From JBDSLU01 sp039916225 (GTDB taxonomy: Bacteria > Acidobacteriota > Vicinamibacteria > Vicinamibacterales > Vicinamibacteraceae): DNA of 64,000 bases. A program made the position numbers and the translations under genes. Where the stretch lies: the NCBI GenBank assembly GCA_039916225.1, contig JBDSLU010000366.1:1-64000 (forward strand). The letters run 5' to 3'. Under the pieces are notes generated by a model that had not been told where the DNA came from, made no database searches, and worked only from the letters and a program-made list of their open reading frames with translations. Shown one piece after another: positions 18,152 to 28,675 of the stretch (its first letter is position 1; each line of letters starts with the position of its first letter).

Positions 18152-20899
18152 CTATTTTCGCAGCGCGTTGAACAGGAACTTGAACGTCCCGTGCGGCTGG
18201 GCGCGGAACGTGATCTCCGGCCCGCACAGCACCAGCCGGCCCTTGCCGACCCGCGCCTCCGCGATCGCGACGCCGCCTTCGAGATAGTGCTGACCCCAGG
18301 CCCACCCGCTGCGCAGCGGCGCCGCTGAGTCGAACCAGGCGATTGGCGTCACGCCTCGTGCTGCGGCTTCCGGACCGAGCCGGAACACCGGGCTGTTGTC
18401 GAAGTAGACGTCGGCCTGCGCCGGCATGCCCCAGGCGAGCGGCTGCGACTGATCGACGCGCACCCGCAGCACCGAGCCCGGGATGTAGTACTCCTCCTGC
18501 TTGAGCGGCCGATCCCCGGTCGCCGTCCGCGTCACCAGCGCGCTCGTGATCGGCAGGCGCAGGTGCGCCGCCAGCGACGTCGACGGGCCGATGGCGACGA
18601 TCGTCCCGCCGCCGTCGAGGAACGCCTGCAGCGCCGGCACCGTGCGCTCCACCGTGACGCGGCCCATCTGCGAGCGATACGGCTCCGGCACCGTCGCCGC
18701 ATCGAGGGAGCTGCCGGCGCTGCGTCGTCCCGGCTCCGGGATCAGATCGTCGGCGACGATCAGGACGTCGTAGCGCGCGTTCAGCGAGCCGGCGTCGAGC
18801 ATCGGCGGGAACACGACGTCGAACGGAAACTCGTACTGCTCGAGCAGCCAGCGGATCCAGCCGGACGGAATCGAGCCGCCGTACTCGTCGACCAGGCCGA
18901 TGCGCGCCTTGCGGATGGGGACGCTGTCGCCGGCTGGTTTCGCCGCGACCGGCGTCACCGTGACGCCGAGCTCCGCGGCCGCCCGCGTCACCACCCCGGT
19001 CGCGGCCGCGCCCTCGACGAACCACGTGCCGGGGCCGGCCGGGTGCTGCGGATAGCGCGCCACGGTGGCTCCAGCGGCGAGCAGGCGGTTCACCGTCCGG
19101 GCCGCGTCGTTCTCGGCCGCCGACAGCAGGTAGCCGGCCGCGTTCGCCAGCGGCGCGACGGTCGCCTTCGGTTCGATGAAGGTGGTGAGCCGCTCGAACG
19201 GGCCGTCGAAGGCATCGAGGACGCGATCGAATTCCAGGCCCATCTGGAAGGCGAGCGTCCAGCCGGCGCTGTCGTAGGGCGGGATCGGCGGGCCACCCGG
19301 ATAGGCGACGTCGTGCGGGTGATCCTGCGGCTCGAACATGTCGAGGACGTGCGGCCGGAACGCCTGCGCCGTCTTCACGACGATCGATCCGGCCGGGTAG
19401 GTCTGGCCGTTGACGGTGAAGCCGGCGGTGGCCCGATGGACGGTCACGCCGGTCTTCATCAGCGTGTTGGCGAACTTGATGGCGGTGGGGAAGTCGCGCT
19501 GCGCCGCCGACAGGATGTAGCCGCGCGGATCACGGTCGGCCGGCTCGCGGAGCAGGCTGGCGAAGGACGCCGGCACCTCGCTCAGGCGGCCGCCCATCGT
19601 CGTCGCCGGCGACACGCCGCCGTCGCGTTCGCCGAGACGCTGACGGAGCCGATCGATCCGCCGCGGCGTCACCGTCCAGGTATCGGTGCTGCCGCGCTCG
19701 ATCGAGCGCTTGCCCATCAGGTAGGCGTTGTAGAGGAACGTCTCGCGATACCGTGACGCCACGTCGAGCACCGCCATGTTGGCGGTGACCTCGTATTCGA
19801 TCGACTGGCGGAAGTGCCACGTCTGCGGGGCGATCGGGAACGGCAGATCGCCGCTGGCGATGGCCCGCGACGGCACGAACGGGATCTCCATCGGCGTCGG
19901 GTGGCCGATCGCCTCGGTGAGGAGCCCGATCATGTTGTGGTAGTAGGCGGTGGTGCGCAGCCCGCCGTTCCACCACGTCGAGTAGTTGGCGCCGCGGCGC
20001 ATGGTCGCGCCGGGCTTGTTCTCGGCGACGAAGCGCTGGTGCATCGCCGCGCCGACCAGGTCGATGCCGAGCGGCACCAGCGGGTCGAAGACGTAGTTGA
20101 ACGGATCGCGGAACGGCGGCGCGAACAGCACCGTGCCGGACGGGCCGGTCTGGTGGTGGTTGTAGAGGATCTGCGGGAACCACTCGCGGTAGAGCACGCG
20201 GTTCATGTTCGTGCTCTCCGGCTGCGTCGACATGTACGAGTCGCGGTTGTTGTCGTGGCCGATGTACTTCTGGTACAGCCGCGGCAGGCCAGCCATCGAG
20301 CGGCGGCGCAACTCGGGTTCGCGGAGGTACCACTCGGCGACCAGGTCGTGGCCGTCGGGGTTGGCGTGGACCATGAGGATGACCACGTCGCGCAGGATCC
20401 GCCGCGTTTCGTCATCCTGGCCGCTGACGAGCCGATAGCTGGTCTCGATGAGCTGCTGGGCGCCCAGCACCTCGTTGGCGTGCAGGCCGCCGTCGATCCA
20501 CACGACCGCCTTGCCCTCGATGGCGAGCGCCCTGGCTTGCGCGTCGGTCAGCCCCTCGGCCAGGGTCAGGCGCCGGACGATCTCCTGGTAGCGCCCGAGC
20601 TTCTTGTGGTTCTCCGGCGCCGTGACGATGGCCATCAGCTGCGGGCGGCCCTCGGCCGTCTTACCGATGTCGACCAGCGACAGCCGATCCGATTCGGCGT
20701 CGAGCTTCCGCCAGTAGTCGGCCAGCTGGCGGTAAGTGGCCAGCTGGTAGTCGGCGCCGATGTCGAAGCCGAACTGAGCCTTGGGGGTGGTGATACCCCG
20801 AGAGCGGCCGGAGGACTGAGCGTCCAGCTGGCTGGTCGCGATGCCGACGACGGCGGCCGTGACCAGCGCGGCCGCACGGGCACGCGAGCGCAGCAACAT
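18152..20899 (-). CDS. Exported M14-family zinc carboxypeptidase, long form
   Basis: A 915-residue secreted peptidase. After the signal peptide the M14 catalytic part carries the zinc-binding pair in GGLHANEVLG (His 140, Glu 143) and a later His in NHHQTGPSG, with TEAIGHPTP beyond. The C-terminal half (about 560-915) holds an amidotransferase-like region and ends in QPHGTFKFLFNALRK, a tail that recurs in acidobacterial relatives. Such proteins degrade peptides outside the cytoplasm; the exact specificity (carboxypeptidase or other amidohydrolase) is not readable. It is divergent from sodC. Confidence 0.88.
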   Translation of the reverse strand: MLLRSRARAAALVTAAVVGIATSQLDAQSSGRSRGITTPKAQFGFDIGADYQLATYRQLADYWRKLDAESDRLSLVDIGKTAEGRPQLMAIVTAPENHKKLGRYQEIVRRLTLAEGLTDAQARALAIEGKAVVWIDGGLHANEVLGAQQLIETSYRLVSGQDDETRRILRDVVILMVHANPDGHDLVAEWYLREPELRRRSMAGLPRLYQKYIGHDNNRDSYMSTQPESTNMNRVLYREWFPQILYNHHQTGPSGTVLFAPPFRDPFNYVFDPLVPLGIDLVGAAMHQRFVAENKPGATMRRGANYSTWWNGGLRTTAYYHNMIGLLTEAIGHPTPMEIPFVPSRAIASGDLPFPIAPQTWHFRQSIEYEVTANMAVLDVASRYRETFLYNAYLMGKRSIERGSTDTWTVTPRRIDRLRQRLGERDGGVSPATTMGGRLSEVPASFASLLREPADRDPRGYILSAAQRDFPTAIKFANTLMKTGVTVHRATAGFTVNGQTYPAGSIVVKTAQAFRPHVLDMFEPQDHPHDVAYPGGPPIPPYDSAGWTLAFQMGLEFDRVLDAFDGPFERLTTFIEPKATVAPLANAAGYLLSAAENDAARTVNRLLAAGATVARYPQHPAGPGTWFVEGAAATGVVTRAAAELGVTVTPVAAKPAGDSVPIRKARIGLVDEYGGSIPSGWIRWLLEQYEFPFDVVFPPMLDAGSLNARYDVLIVADDLIPEPGRRSAGSSLDAATVPEPYRSQMGRVTVERTVPALQAFLDGGGTIVAIGPSTSLAAHLRLPITSALVTRTATGDRPLKQEEYYIPGSVLRVRVDQSQPLAWGMPAQADVYFDNSPVFRLGPEAAARGVTPIAWFDSAAPLRSGWAWGQHYLEGGVAIAEARVGKGRLVLCGPEITFRAQPHGTFKFLFNALRK

Positions 20900-20905
20900 G
20901 GCGGC

Positions 20906-20983
20906 ATGTTAACTGGTCGCTGCCGGCCGCGTGAGGCGCCGCGGCGCGCCCAGCGCCGCCAAAACCAGCAAAGGCGTTAACAT
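20906..20983. promoter_or_regulatory. Inverted ATGTTAAC / GTTAACAT pair in the M14-sodC divergent region
   Basis: The 132-base gap between the divergent M14 and sodC genes contains ATGTTAAC (20906-20913) and its exact reverse complement GTTAACAT (20976-20983), 62 bases apart. One copy lies next to each gene. The arrangement could be a pair of operator half-sites or symmetrical promoter elements. The match is only eight bases, so chance cannot be excluded. Confidence 0.3.
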
Positions 20984-21031
20984 CTGTGCGAGTGGGCGAC
21001 CAATCGGCCGCCCCAGGGGAGACGATCGACC

Positions 21032-21574
21032 ATGAAGCAGGTACTGGTGGGAGTCCTCGTCATCGGGGCCGGCAGCCTCGGACTGTCGGCGCAAGCACCT
21101 CCGGCCGGCAAGGCCGCGACGGCCGCGGCCGCCAAGGCCACGGTGAAGCTGGCACCGACCGCGAATCAGACCGCGCGCGGCGAGGTCACGTTCACCGCCG
21201 AATCGGGCGGCGTCCACGTCGTCGGGACGTTCAGCGGTCTGGTCTTCGGCGAGCACGGCTTCCATGTGCACGAGAAGGGCGACTGCTCGGCGCCGGACGG
21301 CACCTCGGCGGGCGGCCACTTCAATCCCGCCACCAAGCCGCACGCGGCCCGCGAGGCGGCAGCCCGACATGCCGGCGACCTGGGCAACCTGAAGGCGGAT
21401 CCGTATGGGCTGGCCCGTGTCGACTTCGTCGACGCGACGCTCTCCCTTAGCGGCGCGGACAGCATCGTCGGCAAGGCCGTCATCATCCACGAGAAGGCCG
21501 ACGACTTCACGACGCAGCCCACGGGCAACGCCGGCGCGCGCCAGGCGTGCGGCGTGATCGAAGCGGCGAAGTAG
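21032..21574 (+). CDS. sodC: Periplasmic Cu-Zn superoxide dismutase
   Basis: Converts superoxide to oxygen and hydrogen peroxide in the periplasm. The 180-residue protein has a signal peptide (to about residue 21), an Ala-rich linker, and a complete SodC core: GFHVHEKGDCS (copper ligands His 78 and His 80, disulfide Cys 85), HFNP (bridging His 96), HAGDLGN (zinc His and Asp), a further His in IIHEKADDF and GNAGARQACGVI (second Cys). It opens a tightly spaced run with the barrel, cupredoxin, kinase and regulator genes; the next gene starts 18 bases later. Confidence 0.95.
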   Translation: MKQVLVGVLVIGAGSLGLSAQAPPAGKAATAAAAKATVKLAPTANQTARGEVTFTAESGGVHVVGTFSGLVFGEHGFHVHEKGDCSAPDGTSAGGHFNPATKPHAAREAAARHAGDLGNLKADPYGLARVDFVDATLSLSGADSIVGKAVIIHEKADDFTTQPTGNAGARQACGVIEAAK

Positions 21575-21592
21575 CGCGTTCGCGCCCCGGCT

Positions 21593-22864
21593 ATGCGCAC
21601 CTTGCGGCTGCTCACGGCGACGGCACTGGTGTGGCTGGCGCTGCCGGCGGCACGGGCCGGCGCCGATCTCCTGCCGTCCCGCCCGATCACCTTCGGCGAC
21701 GGGCGGGTCGTCGTGAGCGGCGACGTGGCGCTGTCGTTCGGCTCGGCGGACGTGGGCTATTTCAACCTGTTCGACTACTCGCACGACGCGTTCAACGTGC
21801 TGTCGCTGTCGCTCTCGGCCGAGTTCCGGGCCACCGACCGCATCGCGTTCGTCGGCCAGGTGCTCGACGAGGTGTCGCTGCGCGGCCGCGATCCGGACCC
21901 GAGCGACCGGCACGTCTTCTATCCGTACGCGCTCTACGTGCGCGTCCGGCCGGCCGCGGACACGCCGTTCACGATCCTGGCCGGACGGATCCCGCCGGCC
22001 TTCGGCGCGTTCGCCCGCCGCGACTACGGCGAGGTGAACGCCCTCATCGGCCTCCCGCTGGCCTACGGCTACTCGACCACGATGCGGTCCGAGCCGCCGC
22101 CGAGCCGTCGTGAGTTGACCCTCAATCGCGGCGGCGGCTGGGCGGTGCGGTACCCCCGCGCCACCGCCACGGTCGGCCCGCAGGGCCTGCCCCTGGTCTC
22201 GGCCCGGCGCTGGGACACTGGCGTCTCGGCGCAGTGGGACGGCAGCAAGGTGCAGGCCGGGGTGGCAGTCACGATGGGCACGCTGTCGTCGCCCCGCACC
22301 GACGACGACAACGACGGCAAGCAGATTTCCGGCCGGGTGGGCGTGACACCGACGGCCAGTTTCAGCGTCGGCGTCTCGGGCTCGCGGGGCGAATACCTGT
22401 CCGATCCAGGCGAGACGACCGAGTACGGCACCGTCGGCTGGCTGCCCGAGCCGGCCCGGTCGGCGACCCACCGCCAGGAGGCGCTCGGTCTCGACGCTGA
22501 ATATTCGCTCGGGCACGTCGTCGTCCGCGGCGAGGTAGTGGCGAGCCGCTGGGACGTGCCGTTTCAGAACGGCGACCCGACCCTTCAGCTCGACGCCCTG
22601 GGCAGTTCGATCGAGACGCGCATCGCACTCTCGCCGCGCTGGTCGATGGCGTTGCGTGGCGACCGGCTGGGCTTCTCGCGGGTGACCGCAGCGAACGCCG
22701 CCATTCGCACCTGGGACGCCAACGTCCTCCGCCTGGAAGGCGCGGTCGGTTACCTGGTGCGGCGCAATGTCCGACTCAAGGCCGGCTATCAGTACAACTG
22801 GCGGGACGGCGGACGCGAGCAGTCGATCGGCCTGGTCGGCGCCCAGCTCCTCTACTGGTTCTGA
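21593..22864 (+). CDS. Putative outer-membrane beta-barrel protein
   Basis: A 423-residue protein with a signal peptide (MRTLRLLTATALVWLALPAA) followed by alternating polar/hydrophobic strands throughout and a C-terminal aromatic residue (QLLYWF), the usual signal for outer-membrane insertion. It resembles porin-like proteins with no specific family that I recognise. It overlaps the cupredoxin gene by one base (TGATG) and follows sodC by 18 bases, so it may pass a metal or solute used by that operon. This role is inference. Confidence 0.75.
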   Translation: MRTLRLLTATALVWLALPAARAGADLLPSRPITFGDGRVVVSGDVALSFGSADVGYFNLFDYSHDAFNVLSLSLSAEFRATDRIAFVGQVLDEVSLRGRDPDPSDRHVFYPYALYVRVRPAADTPFTILAGRIPPAFGAFARRDYGEVNALIGLPLAYGYSTTMRSEPPPSRRELTLNRGGGWAVRYPRATATVGPQGLPLVSARRWDTGVSAQWDGSKVQAGVAVTMGTLSSPRTDDDNDGKQISGRVGVTPTASFSVGVSGSRGEYLSDPGETTEYGTVGWLPEPARSATHRQEALGLDAEYSLGHVVVRGEVVASRWDVPFQNGDPTLQLDALGSSIETRIALSPRWSMALRGDRLGFSRVTAANAAIRTWDANVLRLEGAVGYLVRRNVRLKAGYQYNWRDGGREQSIGLVGAQLLYWF

Positions 22865-23583
22865 TGACGATGCCCGTCTCCGGCCGTCCGTCCTTCCTCG
22901 TCATCGCCCTGGCCCTGGCGGTCGCCAGCCTCGGCCTCGTGCACGCCGCGGTGCCGCGGGTGGTCGCGACCGGCACGATCCGCGGCACGGTGACGATGCC
23001 GGCGAGTTCCGCGGGCCGCCGGCCGTCGGTCAGCCGGCCGGGCGGCACGTCGGCCGCGGATCGCCAGCAGGACGCCCTCGATCGCCAGACCAGCGTCGTC
23101 TACCTCGACAACATGCCCCGCGGGATGGCCGGCGAGTTCGTCGAGCGCAAGGCGCGGCTCGATCAGCGCGGCCAGCGCTTCGTGCCGCACATCGTCGCCA
23201 TCGGCGTCGGCGGCACGGTCGACTTCCCCAACGGCGACCCGTTCTTCCACAACGTGTTCTCGCTCTCGGACGTCAAATCTTTCGACCTGGGCCGCTACGC
23301 CACCGGCAAGTCGAAGGCGGTACGGTTCGACAAGCCCGGCGTGGTCCGCGTCTTCTGTGACATCCACGCGCACATGAGCGCGTTCGTCTTCGTGTTCGCG
23401 CATCCCTACTTCGACGTCACCGACGGGCAGGGGCGCTACCGCATCGACGGTGTCCCGGCCGGCACGCATGCCCTCGTCCTGTGGAACGAGACCATCGAGC
23501 CGGAGACGCGCCAGGTCATCGTCCCCGACGGCGGTGAGGTCGAGGTGAATCTCGCCATCGCCGCGGCGCCGGCGCCCAAGTAG
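22864..23583 (+). CDS. Exported cupredoxin-like (plastocyanin-type) protein
   Basis: A 239-residue periplasmic protein with an N-terminal signal segment and a type I copper-like domain. The likely ligands are His in FFHNVFS and the Cys/His/His/Met group in VFCDIHAHMSAFV. A C-terminal segment (YFDVTDGQGRYRIDGVPAGT) is a carboxypeptidase-regulatory-like beta-sandwich. Proteins of this form are often labelled methylamine-utilisation or plastocyanin-like, but their partner is unknown. It starts on the last base of the preceding stop and is followed 17 bases later by the sensor kinase. Confidence 0.85.
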   Translation: MTMPVSGRPSFLVIALALAVASLGLVHAAVPRVVATGTIRGTVTMPASSAGRRPSVSRPGGTSAADRQQDALDRQTSVVYLDNMPRGMAGEFVERKARLDQRGQRFVPHIVAIGVGGTVDFPNGDPFFHNVFSLSDVKSFDLGRYATGKSKAVRFDKPGVVRVFCDIHAHMSAFVFVFAHPYFDVTDGQGRYRIDGVPAGTHALVLWNETIEPETRQVIVPDGGEVEVNLAIAAAPAPK

Positions 23584-23600
23584 GGGCGACGAGCAGGACG

Positions 23601-25475
23601 ATGCTGTCGTCGCTCTCGAACCGGATCTTCCTGGCGAGCGCGCTCCTCGCCGTGCTGTCGATCGGCACGGCGCTCTACCTGGTCAACGTCGTCGTCACCC
23701 GGCAGGCCGAGGCCGAGCTCGAGGAGAGCCTGATCGAGGCCGGCGAGCTGGTCACGCAGTTTCAGTCGCTGTTCTTCACCGCGCTGCTGACCGAAGCGCG
23801 CATCGTCGCCGACGTGTCGGTCTTGAAGGCGGCCGTGGACACGAAACACGGCCCAACCGTGGCACCGCTGGCAGCGGAGTACCTGGAGGCCGTCCAGGCC
23901 GATCTTTTCGTGGTGACCCACCGCAACGGCACGGTCCTGGCGATCGTCGGCGAACCTGGGCTGACGCCCGAGCAGATCACCAATCAGCGGATCGTCAAGG
24001 CGGCGATGGCCGGTCGATCGGCGGTCGACGTGTGGTCGCAAGGCAGCGGCCTGCTCCAGGTCGTCTCGGTGCCGATCTTCATCGATCCGGCCCAGCCCGA
24101 GGTGCTCGGTACGCTGACCGCCGGCCTGCGCCTCGATCGCTCGCTCGCCGATCGCATCAAGACCATCACCCGCAGCGACGTCGTGTTCGTCGACGGGGGG
24201 CAGCCGCGCGGCTCGACGCTGCCGGCCAACGTCACGGCCGCGCTGCTGGCCGTGCCAGACGACGGCCGGGTGATGCGCGCGACGGTCAACGGCGAGGAGT
24301 ACGAAGCGGTGCGGCGGCGGCTGGTGATCGAGGCACCGGGCACGCTGCGCACCCGGCCCGGACCCGGCGCTGGTGGCCCGCTGGCCATCGTCGCGCGATC
24401 GCGGACGGCGCACCTCGCGTTCCTGCGCAACCTGCATTCAGCGCTCGGCGCGACGACGGCGGTGGCGGTGCTCGTCGCGACCCTCCTCAGCTTCGCGGTG
24501 GCGCGCACTGTGACGCGGCCGATCCGCGCGCTGACGGCCACGATGCGAGAGATGGCCACGACTGGTGTGCTGACGGCGCCGGCCGAGCCGCCCAAGCCGA
24601 CCCCGTGGGACGACGAGGACGCCCGGCTCCTCACCGGTACGTTCCACACGCTGGCCGGCTCGCTCGATCGCTTTCAGCGCGAAGCGGCGCAGCGCGAGCG
24701 CCTGTCCTCGCTCGGTCGCCTCTCCACCGTGATCGCGCACGAGATCCGCAACCCGCTGATGATCATCAAAGGGTCGCTGCGAGCGCTGCGCCGGGGCGTC
24801 GCCACGCCCGAGGAGGTCGCCGGCGTCGCCGCCGACATCGAGGGCGAGGTGACCCGACTGAACCGGGTCGTCAACGACGTCCTCGACTACGCCAAGCCGA
24901 TCGCGCTGACCTACGACGCGGTCGAGATCGATCGGCTGGTCCGTGACGCCGCGCAGGCGGTGGTGGCGAGCCAGGGCGGCCCGCCCGACGTGGTCGTCGA
25001 GGCGGTCGAGGGCGTCACGGCGACGACCGACGGCGATCGCCTGCGCCAGGTCGTGATCAACCTGGTGACCAACGCCCGCGATGCCGTGCTGGCGCGGCGT
25101 GCCGACGCCGTTGCCGTCGCCGTCGCGCCGGCGACCGCCGACGATGCCGGGGCACCGATGCGGGTGCCAGCCGTCCACGTACGGGCCCGCCTGATCGACG
25201 CCGACCACGTCGAGATCGCCGTCGCCGATCGTGGCGTCGGCATGTCCGACGTCGAAGTCGCGCGCATGTTCGAACCGTTCTTCACCACCAAGCGGCGCGG
25301 GTCGGGCATCGGCCTGGCCATTGCCAAGAACATCGTCGACGGACTCGGCGGCCGCATCGATGTGGACAGCCAGCCCGGTGCCGGCACGACGATCCGCCTG
25401 ACCCTTCCGCGTTCACGACCGGCCCCGCCTTCGCCGGATCCGACCTCTCCTTCGGCTTCGGCGCGGCAGGTCTGA
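23601..25475 (+). CDS. Membrane sensor histidine kinase
   Basis: A 624-residue inner-membrane kinase. It has one N-terminal helix (residues about 8-30), an extracytoplasmic Cache-like sensing region (about 31-275), a second helix (about 280-305), a HAMP linker, the HisKA dimerisation box with the phospho-accepting His in VIAHEIRNPL (about 378), and an ATPase domain with NLVTNARDAV, DRGVGM and GSGIGLAIAKNIVDGLGG. The protein is complete. It lies 15 bases before an NtrC-type regulator, its evident partner. The Cache domain suggests a small periplasmic ligand; the operon context suggests copper or oxidative conditions, which is inference. Confidence 0.92.
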   Translation: MLSSLSNRIFLASALLAVLSIGTALYLVNVVVTRQAEAELEESLIEAGELVTQFQSLFFTALLTEARIVADVSVLKAAVDTKHGPTVAPLAAEYLEAVQADLFVVTHRNGTVLAIVGEPGLTPEQITNQRIVKAAMAGRSAVDVWSQGSGLLQVVSVPIFIDPAQPEVLGTLTAGLRLDRSLADRIKTITRSDVVFVDGGQPRGSTLPANVTAALLAVPDDGRVMRATVNGEEYEAVRRRLVIEAPGTLRTRPGPGAGGPLAIVARSRTAHLAFLRNLHSALGATTAVAVLVATLLSFAVARTVTRPIRALTATMREMATTGVLTAPAEPPKPTPWDDEDARLLTGTFHTLAGSLDRFQREAAQRERLSSLGRLSTVIAHEIRNPLMIIKGSLRALRRGVATPEEVAGVAADIEGEVTRLNRVVNDVLDYAKPIALTYDAVEIDRLVRDAAQAVVASQGGPPDVVVEAVEGVTATTDGDRLRQVVINLVTNARDAVLARRADAVAVAVAPATADDAGAPMRVPAVHVRARLIDADHVEIAVADRGVGMSDVEVARMFEPFFTTKRRGSGIGLAIAKNIVDGLGGRIDVDSQPGAGTTIRLTLPRSRPAPPSPDPTSPSASARQV

Positions 25476-25490
25476 CCCGCTGCCCCCAGG

Positions 25491-26873
<1,383 letters not shown>

Positions 26874-27042
26874 CCGGCCAGCGCCTTCGTCGGCCCAGGA
26901 CTTACGGCGCGCGTAAGCGCTTTCGGTCCACGTAAGCGTCCAGGGTCGCCTCGCTCGGAAAACGCCCGTATTTCCAGTGGTTCCACGGGCTGGCGTCGTG
27001 GCCGCCGGTTTGCTCTAGCGACCGGTGGGAGGACTCCGAACC
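26874..27042. other. Intergenic region with possible gene remnant
   Basis: No complete gene is visible. On the minus strand bases of about 26902-27000 can be read as SPWNHWKYGRFPSEATLDAY, which has a protein-like composition but no start, no family match that I recognise, and continues only into the antisense of the next gene. CGTAAGCG occurs twice (about 26911 and 26931). It is either a decayed fragment or coincidence. Confidence 0.25.
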
Positions 27043-27486
27043 TTGTCCACGACACTTTTCCGGTCCCTGCGCTGGGGCCTGTTCGTCGCTGTCGCCGGCG
27101 TTGCCATGGGCGCCTGCGACGAGAAGCTCTCCGACCTCACTGGCCCGACGCCGAACCTGACACCGACCCTCGCCAGCATCCAGAGCGAGATCTTTTCGCA
27201 GGGGTGCACGACGTGCCACACCAACGTCGGCCGCAATCCGGCTGGCGGGGTGAACCTCACCGAGGGCAATGCCTTCGCCGCGCTGGTCGGGACGCCATCG
27301 GTCGCCAAGGCCGGCGCGATCCGCGTGGCGCCAGGCGATCCCGAGAACAGCTATCTGATTCACAAGCTCGAGGGCCGACCCGGCATCGTGGGCGTGCGCA
27401 TGCCTCGGAACGGACCGCCGTTCCTCACGGATGGACAGATTCTCGTGATCAAGCGCTGGATCGAGCTCGGCGCGCCCAACAACTAG
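27043..27486 (+). CDS. Cytochrome c-like lipoprotein
   Basis: A 147-residue lipoprotein with a signal peptide ending in the lipobox MGAC and a single haem-attachment motif CTTCH (GCTTCHTNVGRNP). A late Met (VRMPRNGPP) could be the axial haem ligand. The frame opens at GTG 27025, but the GGGAGG ribosome-binding site (27026-27031) overlaps that codon, so TTG 27043, about 11 bases after it, is the better start. It is followed 21 bases later by the DUF5777-like barrel gene. An electron-transfer role is likely; partners are unknown. Confidence 0.8.
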   Translation: MSTTLFRSLRWGLFVAVAGVAMGACDEKLSDLTGPTPNLTPTLASIQSEIFSQGCTTCHTNVGRNPAGGVNLTEGNAFAALVGTPSVAKAGAIRVAPGDPENSYLIHKLEGRPGIVGVRMPRNGPPFLTDGQILVIKRWIELGAPNN

Positions 27487-27507
27487 ACCTAGGCTAGGAG
27501 CCCCATC

Positions 27508-28437
27508 GTGACTCGCCATCTTTCGACCGCGTTCGTGCTCGCGGCCTTTACCTGGGGCTCGATCGCCAGCGCCCAGACGACGCCCGTGCCTCCGGCGCCA
27601 CAGGCCACCGCCACGGCTCCGGCGACTGGCGCGGCTCCGGCTACGCCGCAGGCCGAAGCCGCGCCCGCTCCCGCCGAAGAGGAAAAGGACGACGCCGTCC
27701 TGAACCGCTCGCAGCCGGACTTCACGCTCATCAACCTGCCGACCGGCCTGCGGATGCCCAAGTGGAAGAGCGCCTTCCGGGTCACGCACCGCTTCACCCG
27801 GCCGCTCGGCGACGGTGACCTGGGCAACCTTGCCGCGGACGCCTTCGGCCTCGACTCGGGCGCCGTGATCGGCATGGAGTTCCGCATCGGGATCGTCGAC
27901 GGCGGCCAGGTCGTGGTCTACCGCACCAACGACCGGACGATCCAGTTCTCCGGGCAGTACGACCTGAAGCAGCAGTCCACGTCGTTCCCGGTCGGGCTCG
28001 CCGCCTACGCCTCGGTCGACGGCACCAACAACTTCCGCGACAGCTACTCGCCGGCGGTCGGCCTGATCGTGACGCGCGAGTTCGGGGAGCACGGCGCGTT
28101 CTATCTCGAGCCGATCTACGTCAACAACACCAACGACAAGCCGTCCGAGCTGGTCGAGGACAACGACACGTTCCTGCTCGGGATCGGCGGCCGTATCCGC
28201 ATCCGGCCGACCGTCTACGTGGTCGGCGAGATCGTGCCGCGGGTCAGCGGCTACGACCCGAAGAAGACAGCGGCCAGCTTCGCGCTCGAGAAGCGAGCCG
28301 GCGGGCACGCCTTCCAGCTGGTGTTCTCGAACACGTTCGGCCTGACGATGGCGCAGATCGCCCGCGGTGGCGAACCGAGCGCCGACGGCGGCACCAACTG
28401 GTACATGGGCTTCAACATCTCGCGCAAGTTCTTCTAG
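27508..28437 (+). CDS. DUF5777-like beta-barrel protein
   Basis: A 309-residue exported protein: signal peptide (to about residue 23), a Pro/Ala/Thr-rich linker, then a region starting at about residue 65 with SAFRVTHRFTRPLGDGDLGN, the opening that I associate with DUF5777 barrels, ending in the aromatic NISRKFF. It is probably an outer-membrane or periplasm-facing barrel. Its pairing with a cytochrome-like lipoprotein suggests a common redox or envelope role that cannot be defined here. A strong terminator follows 29 bases after the stop. Confidence 0.78.
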   Translation: MTRHLSTAFVLAAFTWGSIASAQTTPVPPAPQATATAPATGAAPATPQAEAAPAPAEEEKDDAVLNRSQPDFTLINLPTGLRMPKWKSAFRVTHRFTRPLGDGDLGNLAADAFGLDSGAVIGMEFRIGIVDGGQVVVYRTNDRTIQFSGQYDLKQQSTSFPVGLAAYASVDGTNNFRDSYSPAVGLIVTREFGEHGAFYLEPIYVNNTNDKPSELVEDNDTFLLGIGGRIRIRPTVYVVGEIVPRVSGYDPKKTAASFALEKRAGGHAFQLVFSNTFGLTMAQIARGGEPSADGGTNWYMGFNISRKFF

Positions 28438-28466
28438 CCGCGAGGCTGGACGGACCGCGCACGAGA

Positions 28467-28507
28467 GGCCGGCGGGCTCGCGGGGGCGGGTTCGCCGGCC
28501 GTTTTTG
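28467..28507 (+). terminator. Rho-independent terminator of the cytochrome/DUF5777 operon
   Basis: GGCCGGCG (28467-28474) pairs perfectly with CGCCGGCC (28493-28500) across an 18-base G-rich loop, followed at once by GTTTTTG. It sits 29 bases after the barrel gene's stop codon. The eight-pair all-GC stem and U-tract meet the usual criteria. Confidence 0.85.
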
Positions 28508-28510
28508 TTT

Positions 28511-28538
28511 GTTGACGGCGCGTAGCCGCGCCGTCAAC
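28511..28538. repeat. Perfect 12-bp hairpin after the terminator
   Basis: GTTGACGGCGCG (28511-28522) and CGCGCCGTCAAC (28527-28538) form a flawless 12-pair stem around the loop TAGC. It follows the terminator's T-run by a few bases. With no T-tract of its own it resembles a REP-like palindrome more than a second terminator. Confidence 0.65.
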
Positions 28539-28675
28539 CTCACGACGCCTCCGGGCCTGGCGGCCTCGGCGTTCGTGTGGCGGCCGCGGCGTCGCGCGGG
28601 CGGCGGTTTCGCTCAGAAGCCACCGCAGACGACACGTCCGTGAGCGGCGGTTAGTAGAATGGCGCGGGAGTACTT

